NCBI GenBank assembly: GCA_030549175.1
Contig: JAUKUA010000007.1
Span: 744,001 to 808,000, forward strand
DNA: 64,000 bases
Source: Lasiosphaeris hirsuta
Lineage: Eukaryota > Ascomycota > Sordariomycetes > Sordariales > Lasiosphaeriaceae
Reading direction: 5' to 3'
The notes under the pieces are model-generated. The model ran no database searches and was not told the origin of the DNA. It was given only the letters and a program-made list of their open reading frames with translations. Every line of letters starts with the position of its first letter. The first letter of the stretch is position 1. Made by a program: the position numbers and the translations under genes. Shown here piece after piece: positions 9,730-21,286 of this stretch.

Positions 9730-11761
9730 TTAATGGGAGGTGGTTACCTCCTCCCCCAGCCCGGCATTTTTATGTTGTAGGCGGGGATGCGACATGTCGC
9801 TAGCATCTATACCAGCAAAGTCGTCCTCGTCGGTCGTCGGGACTTTCGTGTCGGCATCCCTCCAGCCTCCGACCCCGACGGTCTCGTATGCTAGGCGCTG
9901 CTGCTGAAAGATGCCGTCGAGGAGCCACTGCAGCCGGCTCGCAACCCCCATCCTCAGCCGCCTCTGGCACCACGCCACCACCGTGTCCAAGGTGGATCCC
10001 ACGACGATGACGCCGGCGCCCAGGACGGCCACCACGAGGATGGCGGCCACGTGGAAGTTACGGACGCCAGCGACGTTTCGGACGCGCTGGCGCGCGCAGT
10101 CCTGCAGCCCGTCGGTGTCGTTGACGGCGAGGAAGTACTGCCGCAGGTCTGGGTCCGCCGGTCCCGTGACGAAGTCGACAAAGGCCGACTGGAGGCGGAC
10201 CAGGGAGATGGAAAACCACCTGCCTACCTCGGTGCGCCACTGGTCGTCGGGGAGCCGCGCGTACTGGCTGCCAAAGTTGACCGTTTTGGACGCGAGGATC
10301 GGCTGGCTAAGCGTCCATGCCATGTCCCGCAAGCTGTTGCTCCACAGCTCGACCACGAGCCTGCGGGCCGCGGCGAGCTGCGCGGGCCGTTGCAGCTGGA
10401 GGGATGCAAACAGATCCTGACTGCTGGTTGCGGGCGTGAAGCGCGCGCAGCGCCGGACCTCCCCCGACCGTGGCATCGCGGGGGTGCAGAGCTCCTGCTC
10501 CTCGACGCAGCCCAAGACGGCCACGGGCCGGGATGGCGAGTACTGGGGGGCGGGGCTCCCATCGATGACTTCGGTTCTTGTGGGATCGGGGTACGTGCGG
10601 AACCACGGGTCGTCGACGGGATCAAAGTATGTCATGGAGTCGGTGGTGAGAAAGTAGATGGACATGACGGAATCGGATCGGTCGAATATGGTTGCGTTCG
10701 GTCGCCAACGCGGCGCTTTTGCTCCGGGATCGTACAGCCACGGCCTTGCAGAGTCCCATTTGTTAGATTAGACCGAGAAGAAGGGAAAAAAGGTGGGGGG
10801 GGTGGTAGGTTACGCACATGATCCTATAGCTGCCAATGTTACCGAGGTATCGCGCCGGATAGGTAAAGGTCTCCGTGGAATTGAAGGCGAAGTTGTGGCC
10901 ATAGTAGTAACGGAAAGTTGAGCGGAATATGTCGGTGCCATTCTCAAAAACAAAGTAGCCCGACTGCATCGGTGAGCAGGTTGCCGTCTTGCGGTACTCG
11001 ATGGTGTCTTCGAGCCCGGCATTGACTCCGAGGTGTGTGTTGGAACTGATATATCCAGAGTCCATCCTGGTCGGGGCTGAGCTCGCATTCGTAGTGATGC
11101 AGATGGTCGGGTCGGAAAACGGACACGGGGCGTCCTCTGCGGTCCAAACGATTCGCGACACGGCAAACCTCGCGCACTCGGGCCCCCCTGGGCGGTCGGC
11201 GTAGCACTGGGCTTCGTACGTCGCGGCGGCCTCGAGCCGGTTGCTCTGGTACACCGTCAACACTTGTTCCTGGTCGGTCCGCACGCTCAGCTGGGGCGCA
11301 ACCCATCCGCAGCCCGTGGGAGCGAGCAAGAACTGGTCCCCGGCCGCGGTCCAGATTAGTGAGACGAACAGCTGGACAGCAGACCACGCCGCCAGAGAGA
11401 GAAGAGAGACGGCTAGGACCAGGGAGCATCTCCGGAACGCCGTCAGCGCTCCCATGTGCCGACTCCATCCGAAGGCAAGCCGGGTAGCGAGCCATAAGGT
11501 GTGCGCATGGCCGGCTCCGTTGCGCAGAGCGAGCTGCTGCTGATGGTAGAGGCCGTCTCTCGTGTGAGGCCGTGATGCCGTGGCCCGGCACTGGTGCAGC
11601 ACGAACCGGACGATATTCCAGGCCTGGGAGGCCACGATTCCCACAAAGATGACCAAAGCGGCCGAGAGAATACCGGCCTCCCTATCCTCGAGTGTTAGGA
11701 CCGGGAACCCATTGGAGAAATCCCACCAGACACCAGTAAAGGTTTTGCTGGTTGTCGACAT
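9730..11761 (-). CDS. multi-pass membrane protein with large N-glycosylated ectodomain
   Basis: Exons 11761-10818 and 10744-9730 on the minus strand, 652 aa. The 73-nt intron has donor GTGCGT, acceptor GCAAG and continuous frame; across the junction the protein reads IMPWLYDPGAKAP. Hydrophobic segments are near residues 32-52 (ILSAALVIFVGIVASQ), about 110-135 (SLVLAVSLLSLAAW) and about 555-580 (VAAILVVAVLGAGVIVV). The region between the second and third carries several N-X-S/T sites and Cys residues, as expected for an exposed loop. The start is the first real ATG (11761); a GTG lies two codons upstream. The same layout appears in the gene at 30619-33198, so the two may be distant members of one fungal surface-protein family. 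Function unknown. Confidence 0.72.
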
Positions 11762-13218
11762 ATTCACAACAAGGCCAGCTCGGTATCATCCGACCTTTTG
11801 GCACATGGTCCAGACTAAGAAACGCCGAGCGGGCGTGTTGCACCTGGGGCACCCACTAATTACTTATCATCTTCACGAGACGGCAAATGCAACGAAACTG
11901 TATGGGAGACGGGAAGTGGTACCTGGTGGCGCTCTTGGCGCCTGAACGAAGCAAAGCATCAACAGTTATATAGCTTAATGCCTGGGTAATTTCTTTCAGC
12001 TGCCAAGATACAACCTCACCGCCCTCCAATCCGATCATCGAGTCGATATTTCATGCAGGAGCTACAAAGCGGGAACATGCATCCCTGAGACGCAAAAGTC
12101 AAAGCAACTCCTACCTGAGCCACTCGCCTCTCCCTTCGACCGTGAAGAAAAAGGCCAGTATGTAGCTGGCCATTCTCTGGTTCACTACCCACCCCCCCCC
12201 CCCTACCTAACCGTGGAACCCTAAACCTCAGGTGGAAGGACAGGAGGTGCAACTAGGTAGTGACAACCGAACAGGGCAAGAAGTGGATTGTACAGGCGGT
12301 AGCTAGTTAAGGGGGCCCTCCAAAGCAGTAATTATTACCATGGATGCTGAGGATAAGGGAGAATCGCCTAGGCTTGGTCAATCTAGCGGATATATACTAG
12401 AGGGCCCGGAGGATCTGAGAAATCTCTTCGTGTCCCAGAGTACTCGCTGTTGGCTTGGCCGGGGCTTCTGGTGGGTCACTTGAGAGGAGATCATGGCCAT
12501 GGTTAAGAGCTTTCTGAAATAGGTGCCAACGAGATTTCTCCCCTGGCTTCTTCATCGAATACTGAACCTTGTTAGTGGCATGATTTGACGCTCGGACATA
12601 AACAGAGTTTCCAGGTCTTTGAAAGAGCCCCGAGAAGAAGCGGACCATTTGCGGCAAACAGCCTCGTAGATATACCCACCGGGTCATACGCCGGAACTTA
12701 TAAGCGCCGCTACTGATGCCATGATGAGGAGGCGATATAGTACCGAGAAGATAACTACTCGAACCAAGCAAAAATCTTACGCCCACACCACCCAACCCTA
12801 CAGCCGCCATCGGCTGTCACCAAAACTTGACCAATTTGTATGGAAAAACCAGTCCTTTCAATGCAGCCTAATGCAGCCTAATGCACGCGCACCCCCCACG
12901 CCAGGCCTGCAACGCCTGCAACAGTTGCAACCAAAGCCGCTGGGCACGAAAGAGAGCCTCTACCATAAGGCATCCTTAAGCTTCAATTGGAGGCCTAGAT
13001 CCGGGGCGCGCCGGGCACGCAGGGCACGCAGGCCGCGTAGGGCTAGGGCGCGCAAGGCTCGCGAAGAGACTTGGATTCGAAGGTTCAAGTCCAGGCCCTA
13101 CGTGCCATGTGTGTCTACGTGCCCTACGGCTTTGGTTGCTTTCAGGCCTGGCGCGGGGTCGAGTTTTTTGCTCTCTGAAGAGCCCTTCAAACATCATCGC
13201 ATCGACGGCATACTGCCC
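11762..13218. other. upstream region of the membrane protein gene and unassigned sequence
   Basis: A poly-C run lies at about 12190-12204. A 137-codon minus frame (12397-12810) has no recognisable motif. Around 13000-13060 there is a short gcgc/gcac-rich tandem-like stretch that inflates Arg-Ala codons. No confident gene. Confidence 0.4.
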
Positions 13219-13671
13219 ATGTACGTGGCCGGCCACATCAGCCTTTGTAACAACGGGATGTACACAGGCTGCCACGGCGAGGACTGTGCTCTCCCGCTCC
13301 TTCTTGACAGCATGCATGTTGACGATCTGGGAGGATCCAGGGCCACGCCGTTGCAGATTGCTGTATTCAACAGAGACATTCTCGCAGTCGAGGGCCTTCT
13401 GGAAGCTGGAGCGGATGCGAACGATAGGGGAGACCCCCAAGGCAAAGAATGGCGCGAGGAGCAGCCCATCCTCAGCGCGTATAATCGTATACATGGAGTT
13501 GCGCCGCTGGATGTTCTCATGATGAAGAATTCTCATCTGTCGAATGGGCATGACAGGGAGACCTCTGAACAAATCAGGGATTTTCTGGTGAGTTCTGGGG
13601 CTATGGGAACAGGCACGGTCGAGCTAGAGCATGATACGGCCTTCTCAGATGAGGAGATGGAGGATGCTTAG
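13219..13671 (+). CDS. ankyrin-repeat protein fragment, C-terminal part
   Basis: The frame ends at TAG 13669-13671 and contains ATPLQIAVFNRDILAVEGLL followed by EAGADAND, a clear ankyrin repeat, and then a diverged second one (HGVAPLDVLMMKN). Upstream, MYVAGHISLCNNGMYTG and the block before SMHVDDLGG match, from memory, a recurrent fungal ankyrin protein type. I set the start at the in-frame ATG 13219. The frame stays open to 12721, but that part is Arg-rich and unlikely to be coding. The usual proteins of this type are longer, so 5' exons are missing or the copy is truncated. An AT-rich island follows directly. Confidence 0.5.
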   Translation: MYVAGHISLCNNGMYTGCHGEDCALPLLLDSMHVDDLGGSRATPLQIAVFNRDILAVEGLLEAGADANDRGDPQGKEWREEQPILSAYNRIHGVAPLDVLMMKNSHLSNGHDRETSEQIRDFLVSSGAMGTGTVELEHDTAFSDEEMEDA

Positions 13672-15461
13672 GTGCTAGTACTGCTTCCAATGTCGTTTCC
13701 CTTGGTTTCCATGTGTATGGTGATTTGTTGTATTTGTCTCGGTTAGGTATGACGCTTGGGCTTTGGACACAGACTTTCATAATTCGTCTTTGGCATTTAG
13801 CCAGTGGGTTTTCGGATTTAACTTCAGTAGTGACAGGTGGCTGTAGCCAGGCCCAACAGGGCCGCCATGAGTCACGAAGGGAAACGTCGCATTCGACGTA
13901 AGTACTAAGGACGTAAAGAAACCTTCGTAGTAGTGAATACCACACCGCCGAAGTAAGTACTAATACCGGCCGTGGACCATTGGAAGGAAGGTCAGTAGCA
14001 CTTAGCTTGAATCCTGATTTATAGGACACGAGAGACGGGTGGCTAAGGCCCCGGGCCGACGGGTAGCTAAGGAAGGATCTTTAGGTATCTCGATATTCTT
14101 GTATATTGTACATGGCCTCCATAAAAGAGACGAGGGCCCCGCGATGGATCCTCGAGAGAAAGAAGCTCCCCAGTTCTTTTTTTTTTTTTCTTGGAAAACA
14201 GACCTAGAAAGATTATGAACTGAACTTCAGTGAAGTTGAGGGGTGATATAACCTTGTAAACCCTGCTGCTCTCTCCTGACTTATAACTACGAAGTATCGT
14301 CTGTTACCCTCTATGGTATCGTTCCATCTCCCTGCATCAATCCACCTCCCTTGCCATATACCACTTTAGGTTACGAAGGTCATCTCCCTCACCGTTGTGT
14401 GAAAGCTCTGCATCAGACCAACACCACTACCGAGGTAATCCGTAGTACGGTTAAAGTGTGAGATCATAGCTCTGCAGTCCGATCCATTGGAAGGTGACAC
14501 ACCTTGTGATTGCTACATCCCAGCCTCACTGTGGCTGGCCTGTGTCACACTACTAATAAATTGATTAATCTAAGAAGACTGTACCATAAAACTACCGAAA
14601 CTTATAGAATATTAAAGTCCGGTTCGGATAAGCTAGATCTAGATCTACTCATCTCATCCTAATTACATACTACTATCGGATAATGCATGCGGCGTAATAT
14701 ACTAATTCGTCGTTATACGTATTACTATGAAACGATAACTAAAGAATACGCTTTATCCGCGCTTCCATAAAGGTAATTCTAGCCAAGGGGTATAAAATAA
14801 GCCTCTGGAGCTATGTGATAGGTAAGCTTGGGAAAATTCAATAAGGCTATTTCCCAATTATATTAACTACTTGGTAGTATACATACTAAGTGGGAGCACA
14901 TGGTATATAAGCTTAATTCTCGGCTTACAGTAGGTTAACTTCGTAGCCTAGAATAAGGTAGAGATATATGTAAATTAGTAGTTGGGCTGTTTCAACCATC
15001 TAATAAGTTGCCGTCGAATTTAGTTAGGAGCCGCCGTCTAGCGAGCTGGAGAGTACTACCGCGTTATGGATCTGTATACTTTCCTCTCCCTGCTGCGAAT
15101 TATAAGTTGTAAATTATCAAGGAGATTAGCTCTCCATCCTGCTGTATAGTTCTTACCGAGATTCGGCAGCCAAACGCGGTAAATAGAGTGCGGTGACATC
15201 GTAACCCAGAAGGAGTTTCCGGGTCCCATGATGCCCCGCGATTTAAATGGATATTATCCGCCTCAAGCAGCCAACGATAGCCGCAGGGCATATTAGCTGC
15301 TGCCGCACAGTGGCATGCTTGGTCAGGCCTTACTTTACACAGTTCCCGATTCTTGACTATATCTGGTAGGCTTAGCTCACCCACTTGGCACCTTCGAATG
15401 GCGCTCGAAATTCCCGCATTTGGGCTCTTGGCGCCTTATTTAGCGGTTTACTTGTTGAGCT
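13672..15461. other. AT-rich RIP-like island
   Basis: Stops are dense in all frames, and the composition is TA-rich from about 14560 to 15100 (runs such as aattatattaactactt). It contains part of a dispersed repeat (see 14320-14480). It begins right after the ankyrin fragment and ends about 360 bp before the beta-mannosidase ATG. Confidence 0.65.
14320..14480 (+). repeat. dispersed repeat copy A
   Basis: The segment from ccatctccctgcatcaa through ggttaaagtgtgagatcata aligns with the reverse complement of 37733-37890. Most differences are of the C/T or G/A type. It is probably a fragment of a retroelement, because copy B lies close to an LTR-like unit. Confidence 0.75.
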
Positions 15462-18400
15462 ATGGCTAACACAAAAATTTCCCTGGTCAATGTTGCTGTC
15501 GTTTGCTTGGCTTCGCTGGTTGCAATCCTGGGTCTTTTCCCAGCGGCTGTATGGGCGAAGAATATTGTTGACCTATCATCCCAGACGCAGAAATGGACGC
15601 TTTCCAGTTCGGCCCTCAACATCTCGGTCAGGGGTCAAGTGCCATCGCACGTCCATTTAGACCTGTTTAAGGAGCAAGTCATTGGAGATCCGTAAGTCCT
15701 CTATCCATTCCATCTTTAGGGATCTAAGCTAAATCGCGTCTAGCTACTATGGACTGAATGACTTTAACCTCCGATGGGTGGCATGGAACGACTGGAATTA
15801 CACAAGTAAAGTTGAGGGCTTGTGCGTGTTCCCGCTTCTCAAGTACCTTGGTCCATGAATCGCCAAGCTGACAATAAGAATAACAGGAAACGGAGCAACG
15901 ACACAAAAACATTCTTGCTGTTCAACGGCCTCGACACCTTCGCAGACATCTTCTTCTGCGGACAGGCCGTGGCATCGGCCGAGAACCAGTTCCGCCAATT
16001 CTTCTTCGACGTGACCGATTCCCTGTCATCCTGCAGCTCAGCCTCGCCCGAACTGCGCATCCTCTTCCACAGCGCCCCCGCCGCCACCTCAGCCATGGCC
16101 AACCTCCCGGGCCAGGAAGCGTGGCCGTACGGCGTCGAGGTGACGCTCGAGTTCTCTAACCGCCAGTTCATGCGTAAGCAGCAGTCCGACTTTGGATGGG
16201 ATTGGGGACCAGGCTTCGCACCCTCGGGCATTTGGCAGCCGGCCTGGGCGGTGCAGCTCGAGCCGGGAGAGGTCCATATGCGCAATTCGATGGTTGATAT
16301 CTACCGCGTCGGACAGCTCAATAACCTCCGACCGGATCAGACCAAGGACTGGGTCCTGAATGCTAGCATTGATGTCATCGGGGAACTGCCGACCGACGCA
16401 AAATTTGGATACATTATTAAGGATGCGTCGACCGGGGCGGCGGTGAGCGCGGGCGAGTTAGTAAACGTAACGAACCACGGCGACGTAATTTCCGGCGCCG
16501 CCGTTCTTGATGCGACCAAGTATAAGCTGTGGTGGCCCAACGGGCTCGGGGCCCAGAACCTGTATAATGTTACCATCAGCGTGGTGTCGCCGTATTACAG
16601 CACAGCTGTGGCCTCTATTACCAAGAGGACCGGTTTCCGCACGGTGCTGTTATACATGGGCGAGGTCACGGACGAGGAAGTCGCGCAGGGCTGGGGGCCA
16701 GGCGGTCATTGTAAGTGAGGCAGGCATCTCTTCCCCCTCTTTGTGGCAATGTCAGACTAAGCAGAAAGGGCACTTTGAAATCAACGGCCACCCGTTTTAC
16801 GCCAAGGGCAGCAACTTCATCCCCCCCGACGCCTTCTGGCCGCGCGTCACCCCGGCCAAGATCCGGCAGCTTTTCGACTCTGCCATCCGGGGTCGCCAGA
16901 ACATGCTCCGCGTCTGGGCCAGCGGTGCCTACTCGCCCGACTTCATGTACGACCTGGCCGATGAGATGGGCCTGCTGCTGTGGAGCGAGTTCGAGTTCGG
17001 CGACTCGCTCTACCCCGTCGACCCGGCCTTCCTGGACAACGCCGGACAAGAAGCGCACTACCAGGTGCGGCGTGTCAACCACCACCCGTCCCTGGCCCTC
17101 TGGGCGGGCGGCAACGAGCTTGAGAACCTCGAGCTCCTCCTGGTCAACACCACGGCCCCCGAACAGTACGACCGGTACCGCTCCGAGTTCGAGACGCTCT
17201 TCATCGGCGTCCTCGCCACCGCCGTCTTTACCAACTCCCGCAGCATCACGTACATGCCGAGCAGCACCAACAACGGCTACCTGGTGCTGAACCACACCGC
17301 CCCCCTCCCCATGGCCCCGCGCTACCAGGATGTGCCCCCCGGTGCCATCTACGGCAACACCGACTACTACAACTACGCCGCCTCGCAGGCCTTCAACATC
17401 TCGGCCTACCCGATCGGCCGCTTCTCGGTCGAGTTTGGTTTCCACTCGGTCCCCTCTCTCGCCTCCCTCTCCGCAGTCCTGCCCGCCGACCAGCTCGCGT
17501 TCAACTCCACCACCCTCACGCTCCGCAACCACCACTACTCCCCGCGCGGCCTGCGGACCGACAACGTCGCCAACGCCTCCCGCGGCATGGGCGAGATGAC
17601 GCTCGCCGTGCAGGCGCACTACCCCTCTCCGAACCTCACCGACCCTGAGGCCAACCTGACGGCGTGGATCTACGCGACGCAGGTCTTCCAGGCTGATTTC
17701 TACAGGCGGCAGATAGCCTTCTACCGCGTCGGCAGCGGCAGGCCAGAAGCCCAGAGGGGTTGTCTCTACTGGCAGCTCGACGACGTGTGGCAGGCGCCGA
17801 GCTGGGCCGGGATCGAGTACGAGGGCAGGTGGAAGGTGATGCATTATGCAGTGAGGGATGCTTACAGCGAGGTGGTTGTCGTGCTGCTGTGGAATGCGAC
17901 GAGCAGCGAGATGCAGGTGTGGGTGGTGAGCGACTTGTGGGCCCCCGCAAACGGAAGGTTGGAGGTTGAGTGGGTGGATTGGGAGGGCGAGACGGTTGGT
18001 GGGAGGGAGGAGATGGAGTTTGAGGTGGGAGGGGTGAACGCTACGTTGGTCAAGAAGATGGATTTCAGTACCATCTTTGGCAGTGGGGGGAATGGGACGT
18101 TGAACGCGAGTGAGCTGGTGTTGGTGGCGAGGGTGACGGCCACGGGGACGCCGGTGAATGCCAAGGCGACGAGGACGTATTCGCATATCGACTACTGGAC
18201 TCCTACGCCGCTTGCGAGCGCGGCTCTTGTTGACCCAGGTGTTACAGTTGTGTACGACAAGGCGCACGAGGTATTTGTGGTAACGGCGACGAAGGGGGTA
18301 AGCATGTGGACGTGGCTGAGCGCGGCAGTGGAGGACGACGTTGTGGTCAACTTTGAAGATAACGGGTTTATGATGTTGAAGGCTGAGGTTAGGAGACTCC

Positions 18401-18486
18401 GGTTCAGTGCTCTGAAGCCCGGGAGGGAGGGGTGGCAGGGAAGGGTCAGTGTAAGCAGCATCTGGGACCAGACCCTCGCGTCCTAG
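15462..18486 (+). CDS. secreted beta-mannosidase, glycoside hydrolase family 2
   Basis: Exons 15462-15691, 15744-15821, 15887-16710 and 16769-18486 give 949 aa in one continuous frame, a normal length for fungal GH2 beta-mannosidases. Residues 1-31 form a signal peptide ([22 protein letters not shown]). Conserved GH2 segments follow: [56 protein letters not shown] and [19 protein letters not shown]. The acid/base Glu is E494 in WAGGNELE and the nucleophile is E599 in [11 protein letters not shown]. Many N-glycosylation sites fit secretion. The enzyme removes terminal beta-1,4-mannose from the non-reducing ends of manno-oligosaccharides in hemicellulose breakdown. The third intron uses a GTAAGT donor and an AAAG acceptor, chosen because it restores WHFEINGH. 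An AT-rich island lies directly upstream, yet the coding sequence is undamaged. Confidence 0.95.
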
Positions 18487-19176
18487 ACGCGCGTTTCTTT
18501 TTTTTCATACAAGTATGCCGTGCTGCACTGTGTGCAACAAGCACTGCCATCAACTCAATATCGTGCCAGTTGTTGACGAGGTCCTCAAGGAGCCGCGGCC
18601 GCTTTTGGATGCAGGTCTTGAACGGCTCAAGGATGGTCATCCAGGCCGGAAGCGCGGCCCTTGTAATGGGTACCAAGATATCGTGCGAGAACCCGGCCGC
18701 TCGAATGCCGAAAAGGAAACAGTGCCAAGCCATTTACGAATGGGTCTAGACCCCGAGATGCTGTGATAGAGCCAGCCACAATAAGGCGACAACGTGGGGG
18801 TGGGTGGCTCCTCGCTGCTGTTGGGCGAATGGAATTATCCAGCCGAGAGAGAGACAGCTCGACGGGGTCTTTGCACCTGCAGCCGCACTCTCCGGTCAGA
18901 ATTGTCTTGACCGTTCATTCGCTCCAGTCTACAATGTATAGTCTAGCTGTTTGGTTTTCCGGGCGGAGTTAGCCGTGAGCAGAGTCAAAGGGGTTCAAAA
19001 CCAGTGTTTCGCCCCGGTATCATAAACTGCAGAACCTCACATCTTGTGTTTACGCAGGCTACCGCAGAGTACTTGGTTTTACTGCTTAACCCAGTTGAGT
19101 TGCCAGTGCTTCTAATCACCAATCAGTTACATTGCAACATCCAACCCTGCCTTATTTCTATCATATCAATAAAAAA
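18487..19176. other. intergenic with a possible minus-strand gene remnant
   Basis: The minus frame at 18446-18733 reads ILVPITRAALPAWMTILEPF and LLEDLVNNWHDIELMAVLVA, protein-like but unrecognised and overlapping the 3' end of the mannosidase gene. No other feature. Confidence 0.3.
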
Positions 19177-20024
19177 ATGCCAAGCACCATGAAGTACTAC
19201 CTACCTACTTACCTCCCTGGGGCTCCACACCATGATACGATGATAGGCCGCGCCCTCACACAATCATCGACCAGCATCTCATCGACGCCAACCACAAGCT
19301 TCAACCCTTCTAGCATACCAACGTTTGGGGGGTCTTATTGCTACGTACGCACCACCTACTACCAACACACATCCTTTTCCAAGCGCTAACCCTCTCGTTC
19401 GTCCCAAAAAAAAAGGCAAACGTCAGATGCGACAACCGTATATGGGAGTTCGCTGACCCCGGATGCACCTACACTATCGAATGCACATGCGTAGCGTGGA
19501 ACACGACGGCGTACGCAGACTGTCTAAAGGATGTGTGTCCAGACAACTGGAAGGGTGCGTATGCCCCTCTGCCTACCTAGGGATCCTACTGTTGCTGATT
19601 TGAAAAATTGCCTTCAAAAGAAGTGATTGATGACAGAAAGAAGGCGTGCAAGGATATGTACAACGTGGATTTGAGCGGCAACACAACTTACACAGGCATA
19701 TCCGTGCCGACTGCGAATGTGACCTACCCCGACATCCTTGGTGGGAACCACGACGGGCTGAGCCAGTCGGACAAGATTGCGATTGGCATCGGGGTGGGCT
19801 TTGGCGTTCCGACCCTGCTTGTCGGACTCGGCACGTGGCTTTGTGTGCGGCGGCGGCGGCCCAGAACCGAAAAAGAGCCGCCGGGGAGCGACGAGGCGAG
19901 GACCTCGCAGCAGCCTTCGCCTCGTCCGTCGTCGCCAGCGGCGTCCCCTGAGCCGGTACCGCAGCCCGCAGTGCAACCGCCGCAGCCGCAGCCGCAGCCG
20001 CATCCGCAGCCACAGCCTTCATGA
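19177..20024 (+). CDS. single-pass surface protein with small Cys-rich ectodomain
   Basis: Exons 19177-19344, 19416-19554 and 19621-20024 give 236 aa with both junctions in frame. The middle exon has clustered cysteines (CYANVRCDN, CTYTIECTCVAW, DCLKDVC), then a Cys in KKACKDMYN and N-glycosylation sites. One membrane segment follows (KIAIGIGVGFGVPTLLVGLG), then an Arg-rich stop-transfer (VRRRRP) and a Pro-Gln tail (PQPQPQPHPQPQ). This resembles fungal wall-sensor layouts (Cys-rich head, one helix, cytoplasmic tail), but I cannot assign CFEM or WSC. No signal peptide is seen in the first exon, so the 5' end may be wrong or an upstream exon may exist. Confidence 0.65.
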
Positions 20025-20319
20025 CAGACATCGCCCGATGCAGCCCTTTGTACTGCCCTGCCCGTGTCCAACCCATCCTTTCTCCGATAGGACACTTTGG
20101 ACGGAGCTGGCCCGACGCGACTGTGCCGTATGGGTTCAGCACGAGGACTTCTGTCGACGGGGTGTGTTTTGAAGTCCACGAAGGAGGAGCCTGTATAGTT
20201 GGTAGCCTGTTGTGGCGGAATCTTGCAGCGTACCCAGGTTCGAACTGGTGGCGGTAGTAGAAGTCCTTTGTGATAGTCGGGTCGAGCGCGAGTGGCGGCT
20301 TCAGCCTAGAATATGCCAC
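20025..20319 (-). pseudogene. possible minus-strand gene fragment, convergent with the surface protein
   Basis: The minus frame reads LALDPTITKDFYYRHQFEPG, then a PPSWTSKHTPSTEVLVLNPY block and GQLRPKCPIGERMGW. The composition is protein-like and unlike a shadow frame. There is no ATG in frame (the first codon of the open stretch is GTG), and the frame then runs into the Pro-rich exon of the opposite gene. It could be an exon of an unresolved gene or a fragment. Family not recognised. Confidence 0.3.
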
Positions 20320-21286
20320 GCCGCCCGCAGCATGGCGCGCATCTTATTACCAAGGCTTTCAGAATCTTCGTACGAGTAACTGGAGGGGGGAGGCGAAACT
20401 TAATATGTCGGCACTCCTTACAGAGCATATTATGTACAATAAGGGGTGTCGAAGGGACGAGGTTGTAGGATGGTGTTCGGGATCAGTTATCTTAGCGTGC
20501 TTAGATCTCTAGTCTATGTCTTCTTGCACCGCACCCCTATTTCACGAAGTTCACTAATCAGAACCTTTTATGGAAAAGTAAATTCTAATTAATAGAAATA
20601 AGAAATTGGATTATAAGTTGAAGCAAGAACTAGCTCTTTTAAGAAAGAAATCATTACTTTGATATATTACCTTAGCTACCTTTAACTTTACCTTTAACTC
20701 CAACATAAAACTACGAATTTTCTTAGACAAGAAGCTCATCTTAGCTTCGGTTAAGCTAGCTAAGAAGGATAATAATAGCTATACCACTTATTACACCACC
20801 CTAAAATCGACACTACGAATCCCCCTTTTCTTTTTCGGAACTGAGCAGCTACCGCCTTAACCTGGGCTAGACCCACCCAGATTGAGCGAGGGTCACTATT
20901 TTGGCTGCCTCGATAACAGTTGCCACTATCTAAACTAGTGGTTTCATGACCCGGTTTTGGGTCACTCGCAACACCACCTAACCGTGCTTTCACTCATTCC
21001 AACGACAGAGAAACCTTCCTTGTAATTTTTGAAACGTCGACAAATTATATATACTATATTTTAGAAAGCACCTTTTCAGGTCTCTATCAACATAAGCACT
21101 CGTACTCCACGCAATAAGCAGGTACAGATTGTGCGAGCGAAATGAAATAACTACTGAAAGATAATTGGCACTGCTTTGAAAATCCATGTACACAAGGTAA
21201 AGGGATTGTTTTCAACCTGAGAGATCCTAATCCTAGACTGGCGGGTAGGGCAGCCTGACCACGTGCGTCAAGGTGTGAATGACGCA
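20320..21286. other. AT-rich island, no intact gene
   Basis: A TA-rich relic from about 20520 to 20790 with stops in all frames. The 18-mer CACCACCCTAAAATCGAC at 20794-20811 recurs exactly at 39711-39728, so this is a dispersed repeat edge. Confidence 0.55.

Noticed and set aside
12190..12204. Poly-C run as a regulatory element
   Set aside because: Homopolymer without any positional relation to a start codon.
13060..13105. tRNA-like T-arm (ggttcaagtcc)
   Set aside because: No matching acceptor stem, D-arm or anticodon stem can be drawn around it.
16666..18267. A 533-codon minus frame opposite the beta-mannosidase gene
   Set aside because: Arg/His/Val-rich shadow of GC-ending codons; the plus strand has clear GH2 motifs.
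20225..20250. tRNA-like string ggttcgaactgg
   Set aside because: Lies inside a protein-like minus frame, and no cloverleaf fits.
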